Origin: Bordetella hinzii LMG 13501
GTDB taxonomy: Bacteria; Pseudomonadota; Gammaproteobacteria; Burkholderiales; Burkholderiaceae_B
DNA: 64,000 nucleotides
Direction of reading: 5' to 3'
NCBI RefSeq assembly: GCF_001548475.1
Contig: NZ_LRUJ01000020.1
Location: forward strand, 22,360 to 86,359
The notes under the pieces are model-generated. The model worked only from the letters and a program-made list of their open reading frames with translations. It searched no databases and was not told the DNA's origin. Positions within the stretch are counted from its first letter, which is position 1; each line of letters begins with the position of its first letter. Positions 51,258 to 59,190 of the stretch are shown here, piece by piece. A program made the translations under genes and the position numbers.

Positions 51258-52133
51258 ATGAGCAACCCCACCGCCTTTTCGGTCTACCGCACGCTGTCGG
51301 CCTCGGCCGCGACGCTGGAGCGCGCCACGCCGCTGGGCGCCGGGCTGGCCGCCGCGCAATGGCATCGCGGCGGCCACGAAGTGCTGGGCTACGAGGCGCC
51401 CGGCCATCACACTCTGTCGCTCTACCTGGAAGGCGGCGAGCAATCATTCCGGGTGGGCAACAGCGGCTTTGGCGGCGCGGGCAAATTCTGCGTGCTGCCC
51501 GATGAACACCGATCGCGCTGGAGCATGAACGGGCCAGTGCGCTTCCTGCACCTGTATATCGCGCCGGAACGCCTGGGCCGTGAAGCCGTCCTGCGCATGG
51601 ACCGCGAGCCCCGCAGCCTGGAGCTGCGCGACCAGACTTATATCCACGCGCCCGAGCTGGCCCAGGCCTGCCGCGAGCTGCTGGGCAGCAACTGGAGCGA
51701 TCCGGCCCAGCGCCTGGCCGCCAGCAGCGCGGCCGAGACGCTGCTGCACCATCTGCTGGCCGGCGGCACCGCGCGGCGCCAGGAAAGCGCGCCCAAGGGC
51801 GGCCTGGCGCCCGCGGTGCGCCGCCGCGTGCGCGACTACATCGACAGCCACCTGGACTCGCCGCTGAGCCTGGATGAACTGGCCGGCGTGGCCATGCTGT
51901 CGACCTATCATTTCGCGCGCATGTTCGCCGTTTCCTTCGGCCAGACCCCGCATGCCTGGGTGCAGCGCCGGCGCGTCGAACAGGCCCGCCACCTGCTGGC
52001 CGTCAGCCGGCTGGACCTGGCCGGCATCGCCCAGCGCGTCGGCTTCGGCAATGCCAGCCACCTGAGCCGCAGCTTCCGCCAGCTGATGGGCGCCACACCG
52101 GGCGCCTATCGGCGCTACGTGCAGGGCCGCTGA
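51258..52133 (+). CDS. AraC-family transcriptional regulator
   Basis: A 291-residue regulator. The N-terminal about 170 residues form a cupin-like sensor domain. The C-terminal about 100 residues hold two helix-turn-helix motifs (LDELAGVAMLSTYHFARMFAVSFG and LAGIAQRVGFGNASHLSRSFRQLMG) ending in the family's TPGAYRR. The ligand is unknown; it is divergent from the EamA transporter. Confidence 0.93.
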   Translation: MSNPTAFSVYRTLSASAATLERATPLGAGLAAAQWHRGGHEVLGYEAPGHHTLSLYLEGGEQSFRVGNSGFGGAGKFCVLPDEHRSRWSMNGPVRFLHLYIAPERLGREAVLRMDREPRSLELRDQTYIHAPELAQACRELLGSNWSDPAQRLAASSAAETLLHHLLAGGTARRQESAPKGGLAPAVRRRVRDYIDSHLDSPLSLDELAGVAMLSTYHFARMFAVSFGQTPHAWVQRRRVEQARHLLAVSRLDLAGIAQRVGFGNASHLSRSFRQLMGATPGAYRRYVQGR

Positions 52134-52220
52134 CTCCGTCCCCCAGGGGGAACCGTCTACAATGGAAACGGGTCTATATCCGCATTGCCCCCGCGCGCGG
52201 CCTTGTTCACGGGAATCGAT

Positions 52221-52574
52221 ATGGCTTCGGCATCCACCTCCTACGAAAACGCCTATTCCGAGCGCCGTTTCTGGCACAAGCTCGGCGGCCACGCCAAGGC
52301 CTCCGGCCGCCAGGTCCTGGAAAAAGCCCTCTGGCTCTATTACGCCCTGCAAGACCCCGCCACGCCCAAGTGGGCGCGCCGGGTGATCTACGGCGCGCTG
52401 GGCTATTTCATCCTGCCGCTGGACGCGGTGCCGGATTTCGCGCCGCTGGTCGGCTATACCGACGACCTCACCGTCATGACCGCCGCCCTGGCCACCGTGG
52501 CCTTCACCATCAATGACCAGGTCAAGGCGCAGGCGCGCCAGCGCCTGGACAGCTGGTTCGGCACGGCCGGATGA
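52221..52574 (+). CDS. DUF1232 (YkvA-like) membrane protein
   Basis: A 117-residue protein with the DUF1232 core ARRVIYGALGYFILPLDAVPDF followed by GYTDDLTVMTAALATV, forming one or two membrane segments, and a short C-terminal amphipathic helix. The role of this family is unknown. It overlaps the next gene by 4 bases (ATGA), making it the first gene of a three-gene unit. A -10-like TACAAT is at 52158-52163. The start at 52221 was chosen over an earlier in-frame codon because it gives the usual length. Confidence 0.85.
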   Translation: MASASTSYENAYSERRFWHKLGGHAKASGRQVLEKALWLYYALQDPATPKWARRVIYGALGYFILPLDAVPDFAPLVGYTDDLTVMTAALATVAFTINDQVKAQARQRLDSWFGTAG

Positions 52575-53947
52575 CCGCCTCCCCCGGGGGCCTGACGGCC
52601 CAATGGCTGGCCGAGGCCCTGCGGCTGCGCGAAGAGCACTGGGGCCCCCTCGAAGACCGCGACGAAGCGCGCCGGGCGCGCCAGGCCGAAGGCGATTTCC
52701 CCGCCCGGGTGCTCTGGCGCGCCTTGCTGCTGGCCCGCCGCGAAGGCCTGGACACCGTCCTGGCGCACTGGCGCCAGGGCGCGGTGCTGGCCCTCATCGT
52801 GCTGATGCTCCTCGTGCTGGCCACGGGCGCGGGCGTGGCCTATGGCGCCCTGGGCGACGGGTCGCGTCCGGTCAACGTGCTGTGGGCGCTGGGCGCGCTG
52901 CTGGGCCTGCATGCGCTCATGTTCGTGCTCTGGCTGGCGAGTTTTCTCCTGCCCGCGGCGCGCGCCACCGGCCTGGGCCGCGCCTGGCTGTGGATCACGC
53001 GCAAGCTGGCGCGCGGCCCCGACAGCGCCCTCGTCCCCCAGGCGCTGCTCAACCTGCTGGCGCGCGCCGGCGCGCTGCGCTGGCTGCTGGGCACGGTCAG
53101 CCACCTGCTGTGGCTGGCCGCGCTGTGCGCGGCCCTGGGCACCCTCATCGTCATTCTCTCCACGGCCAGCTACCGCTTCGTCTGGGCCACTACCTTGCTC
53201 TCGCCCGAGGCCTTCGTGCGCCTGACGGCCTGGGCCGGCTGGCTGCCCGCCCAGTTCGGCTTCAGCCTGCCCGATCCGGCCATGGTGCGCGCCAGCGACG
53301 GACAGCAGATCCTGCCGGCCGCCGCCCAGGTGCAGTGGTCGGTCTGGCTGATCGGCATGATGGTGTGCTGGGGCATCGTGCCGCGCCTGCTGGCCGCCCT
53401 GGTCTGCCTGGCCATGAGCGCCCGGGCGCTGGGCCGGCTGCGCATCGATGCGTCGCTGCCCGGCTATGCCGCGCTGCGCGACCGGCTCACCCCGACAGCG
53501 CCGGCCAGCGGCGTGGACCGCCCGGCCGACCCGCTGCACACCCCCCGCATCAGCAATACCGGCGCCATCGCCGGCAGGCCGGTCTATGCCAGCCTGGAGC
53601 TGCCGGCCGACCAGGGCCGGCCCGCGCCCGGAACCGACGCGGTCTTCGACGCAGGCAACCTGGACACGCGAGAACAACGCAATGCGCTGCTCGACGCCCT
53701 GGCGGCCAGCCCGGCCTCGCGCCTGCTGCTGGCCTGCGATACCCGCCAGACGCCGGACCGTGGCGCGCTGGCCCTGATCGCCTCGCTGTCGGCCCACGCC
53801 GGCCAGACCCGCATCTGGCTCGTGGGCCAGGGCGAGCGCCTGGCCCAATGGCGCGAACGCCTGCAGGCCGCCGGGTTGCCCGGCTCGGCCATCCTGGCCG
53901 AGGACGAGCCGGCGCTGCTGTGGCTGGAGCGGGGGCCGGATGGCTGA
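52571..53947 (+). CDS. DUF2868 membrane protein
   Basis: A 458-residue protein with the DUF2868 layout: a charged N-terminus (WLAEALRLREEHWGPLEDRDEARRA is split across the start of the domain), four predicted membrane helices at about 70-92, 103-127, 172-197 and 255-285, and a soluble C-terminal domain of about 150 residues. I see no catalytic motif. It overlaps both neighbours (4 bases with DUF1232, 8 bases with the GTPase), implying tight co-expression with them. The DUF2868-DUF3482 pairing is the main clue to its function, probably a membrane partner of the GTPase. Confidence 0.85.
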   Translation: MTASPGGLTAQWLAEALRLREEHWGPLEDRDEARRARQAEGDFPARVLWRALLLARREGLDTVLAHWRQGAVLALIVLMLLVLATGAGVAYGALGDGSRPVNVLWALGALLGLHALMFVLWLASFLLPAARATGLGRAWLWITRKLARGPDSALVPQALLNLLARAGALRWLLGTVSHLLWLAALCAALGTLIVILSTASYRFVWATTLLSPEAFVRLTAWAGWLPAQFGFSLPDPAMVRASDGQQILPAAAQVQWSVWLIGMMVCWGIVPRLLAALVCLAMSARALGRLRIDASLPGYAALRDRLTPTAPASGVDRPADPLHTPRISNTGAIAGRPVYASLELPADQGRPAPGTDAVFDAGNLDTREQRNALLDALAASPASRLLLACDTRQTPDRGALALIASLSAHAGQTRIWLVGQGERLAQWRERLQAAGLPGSAILAEDEPALLWLERGPDG

Positions 53948-55316
53948 GCGTCTGCGCCTTGCCGTCGTCGGCCATAGCAACACGGGCAAGACCTCGCTGT
54001 TGCGCACGCTCACGCGCGACCCGGATTTCGGCGAGGTGGCCGACGCCGCCGGCACGACCCGCCACGTCCAGAGCACCCTGCTGCGCGGCCACGGCGCCAT
54101 CGAGTGGTTTGACACGCCGGGCATGGAGGACAGCGTCGCCCTGCTGGAATACCTGGACCATATCGCGCCTCTGTCCGAGCGCCTGGACGGGCCGGCGCGC
54201 ATCCGCCGCTTCCTGGATTCACCCGAAGCCCACGGCCGCTACGAACAGGAAGCGCGGGTGCTGAACAAGCTGTTGGACTGCGATGCCGGCCTCTACGTCA
54301 TCGATGCGCGCGACCCGGTGCTGAGCAAGCACCGCGACGAGCTGGCCCTGCTGGCGGCCTGCGCGCGGCCGCTGCTGCCAGTGCTGAACTTCGTGCACGC
54401 GCCCGGCCACCGGGCCGCCGAATGGCGCGATGCCATGTCGCGCCTGGGGCTGCACGCGGTGCTGGAGTACGACACGGTGGCGCCGCCGCTGGACGGCGAA
54501 CAGCAGCTCTATGCCCGCCTGGCCGTGCTGCTGGACCGCCATGCGGCCATGCTGGCCGGCATATCGGCCGCGCTGGCCGACGAACGCGCCGCCCGCCGGC
54601 AGGCGGCCTACCGCCTGGCCGCCGAGCTGCTCGTCGACGCCGCCGCCCTGCACCTGCCCAGCCCCCCGCAGGCGCTGCAGGAAACGCTGCACGCATTGCG
54701 CGACAAGGTGCGCGGCCGCGAGCAGGCTTGCGTCCGGGCGCTGCTGTCGCTTTACCACTTCCATCGCGATGACTACCGCGCCGACGCCTTGCCCCTGCAG
54801 GGCGAGCGTTTCGGCATGGATCTTTTCCATCCCCAGGCGCTCAAGGACATGGGCGTGCAACTGGGCATGGGCGCGGCCGCCGGCGCCATGGCTGGCGCGG
54901 CCGTGGACCTGTTCTCGGCCGGCCTGAGTCTCGGGACGGGAATGTTGATCGGCGCGGCCGCCGGCAGCCTCTGGCAGGGCGTGGACCGCCTGGGCAAGCG
55001 GCTGTCCGGCAAACTGCGCGGATACCGCGAACTGAGCGTGGACGACAACGTGCTGCGCCTGCTGGCGCTGCGTCAGCAGCAGCTCATCGAGGCGCTGGAG
55101 CGCCGTGGCCACGCCGCGCGCTCGCCCATCGTCCTGCCCCAGGCCGCGCAGTGGCAAAGCGGGCCGCTGCCGCCGCCGCTGAAAGAAGCGCGCAGCCGCC
55201 CCGAATGGTCGGCGCTGGCGGACGGCTATGTCGATGACGACCGGCGCAAACAGCAGATCGCGGCCCTGGCGGACCTCCTTGCTGATCCGGTCCGACACGG
55301 TGCGGATACCGGGTGA
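53940..55316 (+). CDS. DUF3482 GTPase
   Basis: A 458-residue P-loop GTPase of the TRAFAC class with a C-terminal DUF3482 region. G1 is GHSNTGKTS (residues 11-19), the probable G2 threonines are T39-T40, and G3 is DTPG (58-61). The usual G4 NKxD is NFVH at 150-153, so base recognition may differ. A glycine- and alanine-rich hydrophobic stretch (about 304-345, with MGAAAGAMAG) suggests membrane insertion. It is co-translated with DUF2868 (8-base overlap). The cellular role is not established. Confidence 0.85.
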   Translation: MAERLRLAVVGHSNTGKTSLLRTLTRDPDFGEVADAAGTTRHVQSTLLRGHGAIEWFDTPGMEDSVALLEYLDHIAPLSERLDGPARIRRFLDSPEAHGRYEQEARVLNKLLDCDAGLYVIDARDPVLSKHRDELALLAACARPLLPVLNFVHAPGHRAAEWRDAMSRLGLHAVLEYDTVAPPLDGEQQLYARLAVLLDRHAAMLAGISAALADERAARRQAAYRLAAELLVDAAALHLPSPPQALQETLHALRDKVRGREQACVRALLSLYHFHRDDYRADALPLQGERFGMDLFHPQALKDMGVQLGMGAAAGAMAGAAVDLFSAGLSLGTGMLIGAAAGSLWQGVDRLGKRLSGKLRGYRELSVDDNVLRLLALRQQQLIEALERRGHAARSPIVLPQAAQWQSGPLPPPLKEARSRPEWSALADGYVDDDRRKQQIAALADLLADPVRHGADTG

Positions 55317-55335
55317 TAACCCCAATCCAAAACGA

Positions 55336-55363
55336 TTGACGCTTAAACGACCGCCTCTATAAG
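55336..55363 (+). promoter_or_regulatory. Promoter of the peptide importer operon
   Basis: TTGACG (55336-55341) and TATAAG (55358-55363), 16 bases apart, predict a start near 55370 and an untranslated leader of about 210 bases before the binding-protein gene. Confidence 0.7.
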
Positions 55364-55424
55364 ATTCGCCTACACAGAGGCGCGGGCCGATCCCTGGCGC
55401 CACAGCACAAGGGGCCGCTCTACC

Positions 55425-55499
55425 GTGAAGTCCTCCGCCACACCCGCCGCCTGCCGCGGCGTATCCGCCGGCGCTTCTGCCGACCCTCCCAGTTTCTAA
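55425..55499 (+). CDS. Possible 24-codon leader peptide
   Basis: An open frame from GTG at 55425 to TAA at 55497 encodes a 24-residue peptide beginning MKSSATPAACRG. GGGG lies 10 bases before the GTG. It sits inside the long leader between the promoter and a hairpin at 55514, where a leader peptide would act. Nothing proves translation; short GTG frames are common in GC-rich DNA. Confidence 0.2.
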   Translation: MKSSATPAACRGVSAGASADPPSF

Positions 55500-55513
55500 G
55501 CAGTACGCCTTAC

Positions 55514-55534
55514 CCGGCCGCCCGACGCGGCCGG
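55514..55534 (+). promoter_or_regulatory. Leader hairpin of the peptide importer operon
   Basis: CCGGCCGC (55514-55521) pairs with GCGGCCGG (55527-55534), 45 bases before the binding-protein start. There is no T-run, so it is more likely a structural or regulatory element than a terminator. Confidence 0.4.
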
Positions 55535-55579
55535 CCCTGCCACTGTCGCGCCTCGCGCACTACACGGAGTACAAGGGCT

Positions 55580-57184
55580 ATGCGTATCAAATCTGCATTG
55601 AAATATTCGGCATTGGCCTTGGCGCTGGGCGCCGCGGCCTTGGGCAGCGCCGCCCAGGCCAAGACGCTGCGCTGGTCGTACCAGGGCGACGCCACGTCCA
55701 TGGACCCCATGGCCTTGAACGAGACCTTCACGCTCGGCTTCCAGGGGAATATCTACGAGACGCTGGCCGGCTACGACGGCGACCTCAAGCTGGTGCCCAT
55801 GCTGGCCGAGAGCTGGTCCAATCCCGAGCCCACCAAGTGGATCTTCAAGCTGCGCCAGGGCGTCAAATTCCATGATGGCTCGCCCTTCACGGCCGACGAC
55901 GTGATCTTCTCCTGGAAGCGCAGCCTGACGCCTGGATCGGACATGAAGGGCTACGGCGCCAAGGCCAGCGACATCAAGAAGATCGATGACTACACCATCG
56001 AAGTGACCACGCCCACGCCCAATCCCATCCTGGTGCGCGAGTGGACCTTTCTCTACATCATGAGCAAGAGCTGGTCCGAGAAGAACAAGACCACCGAGGC
56101 CACCAACGTCAAGGGCGACAACCAGGGCAATTACGCCAACCTCAATGCCAACGGCACCGGGCCCTTCATGCTGGTCGAGCGCCAGCCCGACGTGAAGACC
56201 GTGCTCAAGCGCTTTGATGGCTATTGGGACAAGAAGATCAAGACCAACGTCGATGAGGTGATCTTCCAGCCCATCACCCAGGAAGCCACGCGCGTGGCCG
56301 CGCTGATTTCGGGCGAGATGGACATCGTGCAGCCCGTGCCGGTCCAGGACTGGAAGCGGCTCGAAGACGCCAAGGGCGTCAAGCCGCTGTCCGCCCCCGA
56401 GGCCCGCGCCATCTTCATCGGCATGGACCAGGACCGCGACGAACTGCTCTTTTCCGACGTCAAGGGCAAGAACCCCTTCAAGGACCCCCGCGTGCGCGAA
56501 GCCGTGGTCCTGGCGGTGGACACCAAGGCCATCAATGACAAGATCATGCGGGGCGCGGCCAAGCCGCTGGGCTCGCTCATCGCCACCGCCATCAATGGCT
56601 ACGATGAATCCTATGGCGCGCCGACCAAGCCCGACATCGAGCGCGCCAAGAAGCTGATGGCCGACGCCGGCTACGCCAAGGGCTTCACCGTCACGCTGGA
56701 CTGCCCCAACGACCGCTACGTCAACGACGAGAAAGTCTGCCAGGCCGTGGCCGGCATGCTGGCCCGCGTCGGCATCAAGATCAACCTGCTGGCGCAGACC
56801 AAGTCCAAGTACTTCGGCAAGATCCTGCTGCAGGCCGGCAACCAGACCAGCATGTATATGCTCGGCTGGACGCCCAGCTCCACCGATGCGCACAACGCGC
56901 TCCTGAACCTGGCGGCTTGCCGCGATGCCAAGACGGCGGCCGGCCAGTTCAACCTGGGCGGCTACTGCAACAAAAAGGTCGACGAGCTCACCACCAAGAT
57001 CGGGGTGGAGACCGACCAGGCCAAGCGCAATGCCATGATCAAGGAGGCCTTCGAGATCGTGCGCAAGGACTTCGGCTATCTGCCGCTGCACCAGCAGCCC
57101 ATGTCCTGGGGCGTGAAGGACAGCATCAAGGTCATACAGCGCGCCGACGACGTGCTGGACCTGCGCAACGTCGTCATGCCCTGA
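55580..57184 (+). CDS. Peptide-type ABC importer substrate-binding protein
   Basis: A 534-residue periplasmic protein of the SBP_bac_5 (OppA/DppA) family. The signal peptide ends near AQAKTLRW. Family blocks include LVPMLAESWSN, WIFKLRQGVKFHDGSPFTADDVIFSWKR, GTGPFMLVERQPD and DPRVREAVVLAVD. The ligand is probably a di- or oligopeptide, but glutathione or other solutes are bound by relatives. First gene of the operon, 90 bases before the first permease. Confidence 0.93.
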   Translation: MRIKSALKYSALALALGAAALGSAAQAKTLRWSYQGDATSMDPMALNETFTLGFQGNIYETLAGYDGDLKLVPMLAESWSNPEPTKWIFKLRQGVKFHDGSPFTADDVIFSWKRSLTPGSDMKGYGAKASDIKKIDDYTIEVTTPTPNPILVREWTFLYIMSKSWSEKNKTTEATNVKGDNQGNYANLNANGTGPFMLVERQPDVKTVLKRFDGYWDKKIKTNVDEVIFQPITQEATRVAALISGEMDIVQPVPVQDWKRLEDAKGVKPLSAPEARAIFIGMDQDRDELLFSDVKGKNPFKDPRVREAVVLAVDTKAINDKIMRGAAKPLGSLIATAINGYDESYGAPTKPDIERAKKLMADAGYAKGFTVTLDCPNDRYVNDEKVCQAVAGMLARVGIKINLLAQTKSKYFGKILLQAGNQTSMYMLGWTPSSTDAHNALLNLAACRDAKTAAGQFNLGGYCNKKVDELTTKIGVETDQAKRNAMIKEAFEIVRKDFGYLPLHQQPMSWGVKDSIKVIQRADDVLDLRNVVMP

Positions 57185-57274
57185 CGACGCCGGGAAACGG
57201 ACGCAACGGCGGCGCAGACCGCCGCCCGTCCCGGGGGCAGTCCCTCTCGTAGCCACATTTTCCAGGGCCCCACT

Positions 57275-58246
57275 ATGCTTGGTTTCATTACGCGGCGCCT
57301 TTTTCAGTCGCTCATCGTCATGCTGGCGGTGGCGCTGATCGCCTTTGCCATGTTCCGTTATGTGGGTGATCCGATCGCCAGCATGGTGGGCCAGGACACC
57401 ACACCGCAGCAACGCGAACAGCTGCGCGCCGAACTGGGCCTGAACGACCCCTTCGTGGTGCAGTTCGCGCGCTTCGTGGGCAATGCCGCGCGCGGTGATT
57501 TCGGCATTTCGTATCGCCATCGCCGGCCGGTGGCCGACCTGCTCGAAGAACGCTTCCCGGCCACGCTGGAGCTGTCCTTCGTGTCGGCCGTGATGGCGCT
57601 GGCCTTCGGCATCCCCATGGGCGTCTATACCGCGCTCAGGCGCCATGGCCTGCTGTCCAAGGCCTTCATGGCCTTGTCGCTGGCCGGCATCTCGCTGCCC
57701 ACCTTTCTCATCGGCATCCTGCTCATCCTGGTCTTCGGCGTGCAGCTGCGCTGGCTGCCCAGCTTCGGGCGCGGCGAGGTGCTCAGCCTCGGCTGGTGGA
57801 CCACGGGCCTGCTCACGCCGTCCGGACTGGCCGCGCTCATCATGCCGGCGATCACCCTGGCGCTGTTCCAGATGACGCTGATCATGCGCCTGGTGCGCGC
57901 CGAGATGCTGGAAGTCCTGCGCACCGACTTCATCAAGTTCGCGCGCGCCCGCGGCCTGCCCGAGCGCCTGATCAATTTCCGCCACGCGCTGAAAAACACC
58001 ATGGTGCCCGTCATCACCATCACGGGCCTGCAGCTGGGCTCCATCATCGCCTTTGCCATCATCACGGAAACGGTCTTCCAGTGGCCCGGCATGGGGCTGC
58101 TCTTCATCCAGTCGGTCAGCATGGTGGACATCCCCGTGATGGCGGCCTACCTGATCCTGATCGCCTTCATTTTCGTCGTCATCAACCTGGTCGTCGATCT
58201 GCTGTACTTCGCGGTCGATCCGCGCCTGCGCGTGCAGAGCAAATAG
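57275..58246 (+). CDS. Peptide-type ABC importer permease (DppB/OppB-like)
   Basis: A 323-residue inner-membrane permease with six helices. FITRRLFQSLIVMLAVALIAF and the EAA loop LRTDFIKFARARGLPERLINF are diagnostic of the DppB/OppB family. It pairs with the next permease. Confidence 0.95.
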   Translation: MLGFITRRLFQSLIVMLAVALIAFAMFRYVGDPIASMVGQDTTPQQREQLRAELGLNDPFVVQFARFVGNAARGDFGISYRHRRPVADLLEERFPATLELSFVSAVMALAFGIPMGVYTALRRHGLLSKAFMALSLAGISLPTFLIGILLILVFGVQLRWLPSFGRGEVLSLGWWTTGLLTPSGLAALIMPAITLALFQMTLIMRLVRAEMLEVLRTDFIKFARARGLPERLINFRHALKNTMVPVITITGLQLGSIIAFAIITETVFQWPGMGLLFIQSVSMVDIPVMAAYLILIAFIFVVINLVVDLLYFAVDPRLRVQSK

Positions 58247-58254
58247 GAAGCCGT

Positions 58255-59181
58255 ATGATCGCCCGTATCGCACCGCTTTTTTCCCGCGCCGCCGACAGCG
58301 ACCTGTGGCACAGCTTCAAGCATTCGCCCGGGGCCATTGTCTCGGCCTCGCTCACCCTGGCGATCGTGCTGGGCGCCTTGCTGGCGCCGCTGATCGCGCC
58401 GCACAACCCCTTCGACCTGGCGTCGCTGAACATCATGGACGCCAACACCCCGCCGGCGTGGATGGACGAAGGCTCGCCCGATTTCCTGCTGGGCACCGAT
58501 GACCAGGGACGCGACATCCTTTCGGCCATCCTGTATGGCGCGCGGGTCTCGCTGCTGGTGGGCTTTGCCTCGGTGCTCTTCTCCATGGTGCTGGGCGTCT
58601 CGCTGGGCCTGATCAGCGGCTATGCCGGCGGGCGCGTGGACAGCGTCATCATGCGCATCGCCGATGTGCAGCTGTCCTTTCCCACCATCCTGGTGGCGCT
58701 GCTGATCGACGGCGTGGCCCGCGGCCTGCTGCCGCGCGACATGCACGACCAGCTGGCCCTTTATGTGCTGATCTTCGCCATCGGCATCTCAGGCTGGGTG
58801 CAGTACGCGCGCACGGTGCGCGGCTCCACGCTGGTCGAGCGCAACAAAGAATATGTGCAGGCCGCCAAGCTGATCGGCATCGGCCCCTTGACCATATTGC
58901 GGCGCCATATCCTGCCCAATGTGATGGGACCGGTGCTGGTCATCGCCACCATCCACCTGGCCATCGCCATCATCACCGAGGCCACGCTGTCGTTTCTGGG
59001 CGTGGGCGTGCCGCCGACCGCCCCCTCGTTGGGCACGCTCATCCGCATTGGCAACAGCTATCTGTTCTCCGGCATGTGGTGGATCTCGATCTTCCCCGGC
59101 ATCGCGCTGGTCGTCCTGGTGCTGTCGGTCAACCTGCTGGGCGATTGGCTGCGCGATGCGCTCAACCCCAGGCTGCGCTGA
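58255..59181 (+). CDS. Peptide-type ABC importer permease (DppC/OppC-like)
   Basis: A 308-residue permease with the OppC-type N-terminus (SPGAIVSASLTLAIVLGALLAPLIAP), LLGTDDQGRDILSAILYGAR and the EAA loop region NKEYVQAAKLIGIGPLTILRRHILPN. It starts 8 bases after the first permease; the longer frame upstream lies inside that gene and is not used. Confidence 0.95.
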   Translation: MIARIAPLFSRAADSDLWHSFKHSPGAIVSASLTLAIVLGALLAPLIAPHNPFDLASLNIMDANTPPAWMDEGSPDFLLGTDDQGRDILSAILYGARVSLLVGFASVLFSMVLGVSLGLISGYAGGRVDSVIMRIADVQLSFPTILVALLIDGVARGLLPRDMHDQLALYVLIFAIGISGWVQYARTVRGSTLVERNKEYVQAAKLIGIGPLTILRRHILPNVMGPVLVIATIHLAIAIITEATLSFLGVGVPPTAPSLGTLIRIGNSYLFSGMWWISIFPGIALVVLVLSVNLLGDWLRDALNPRLR

Positions 59182-59190
59182 GGTCCGGAC

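Noticed and set aside
55496..58273. A 925-codon open frame antisense to the binding protein and first permease
   Set aside because: It spans two unrelated, well-supported genes on the other strand, has no domain and is compositionally a shadow.
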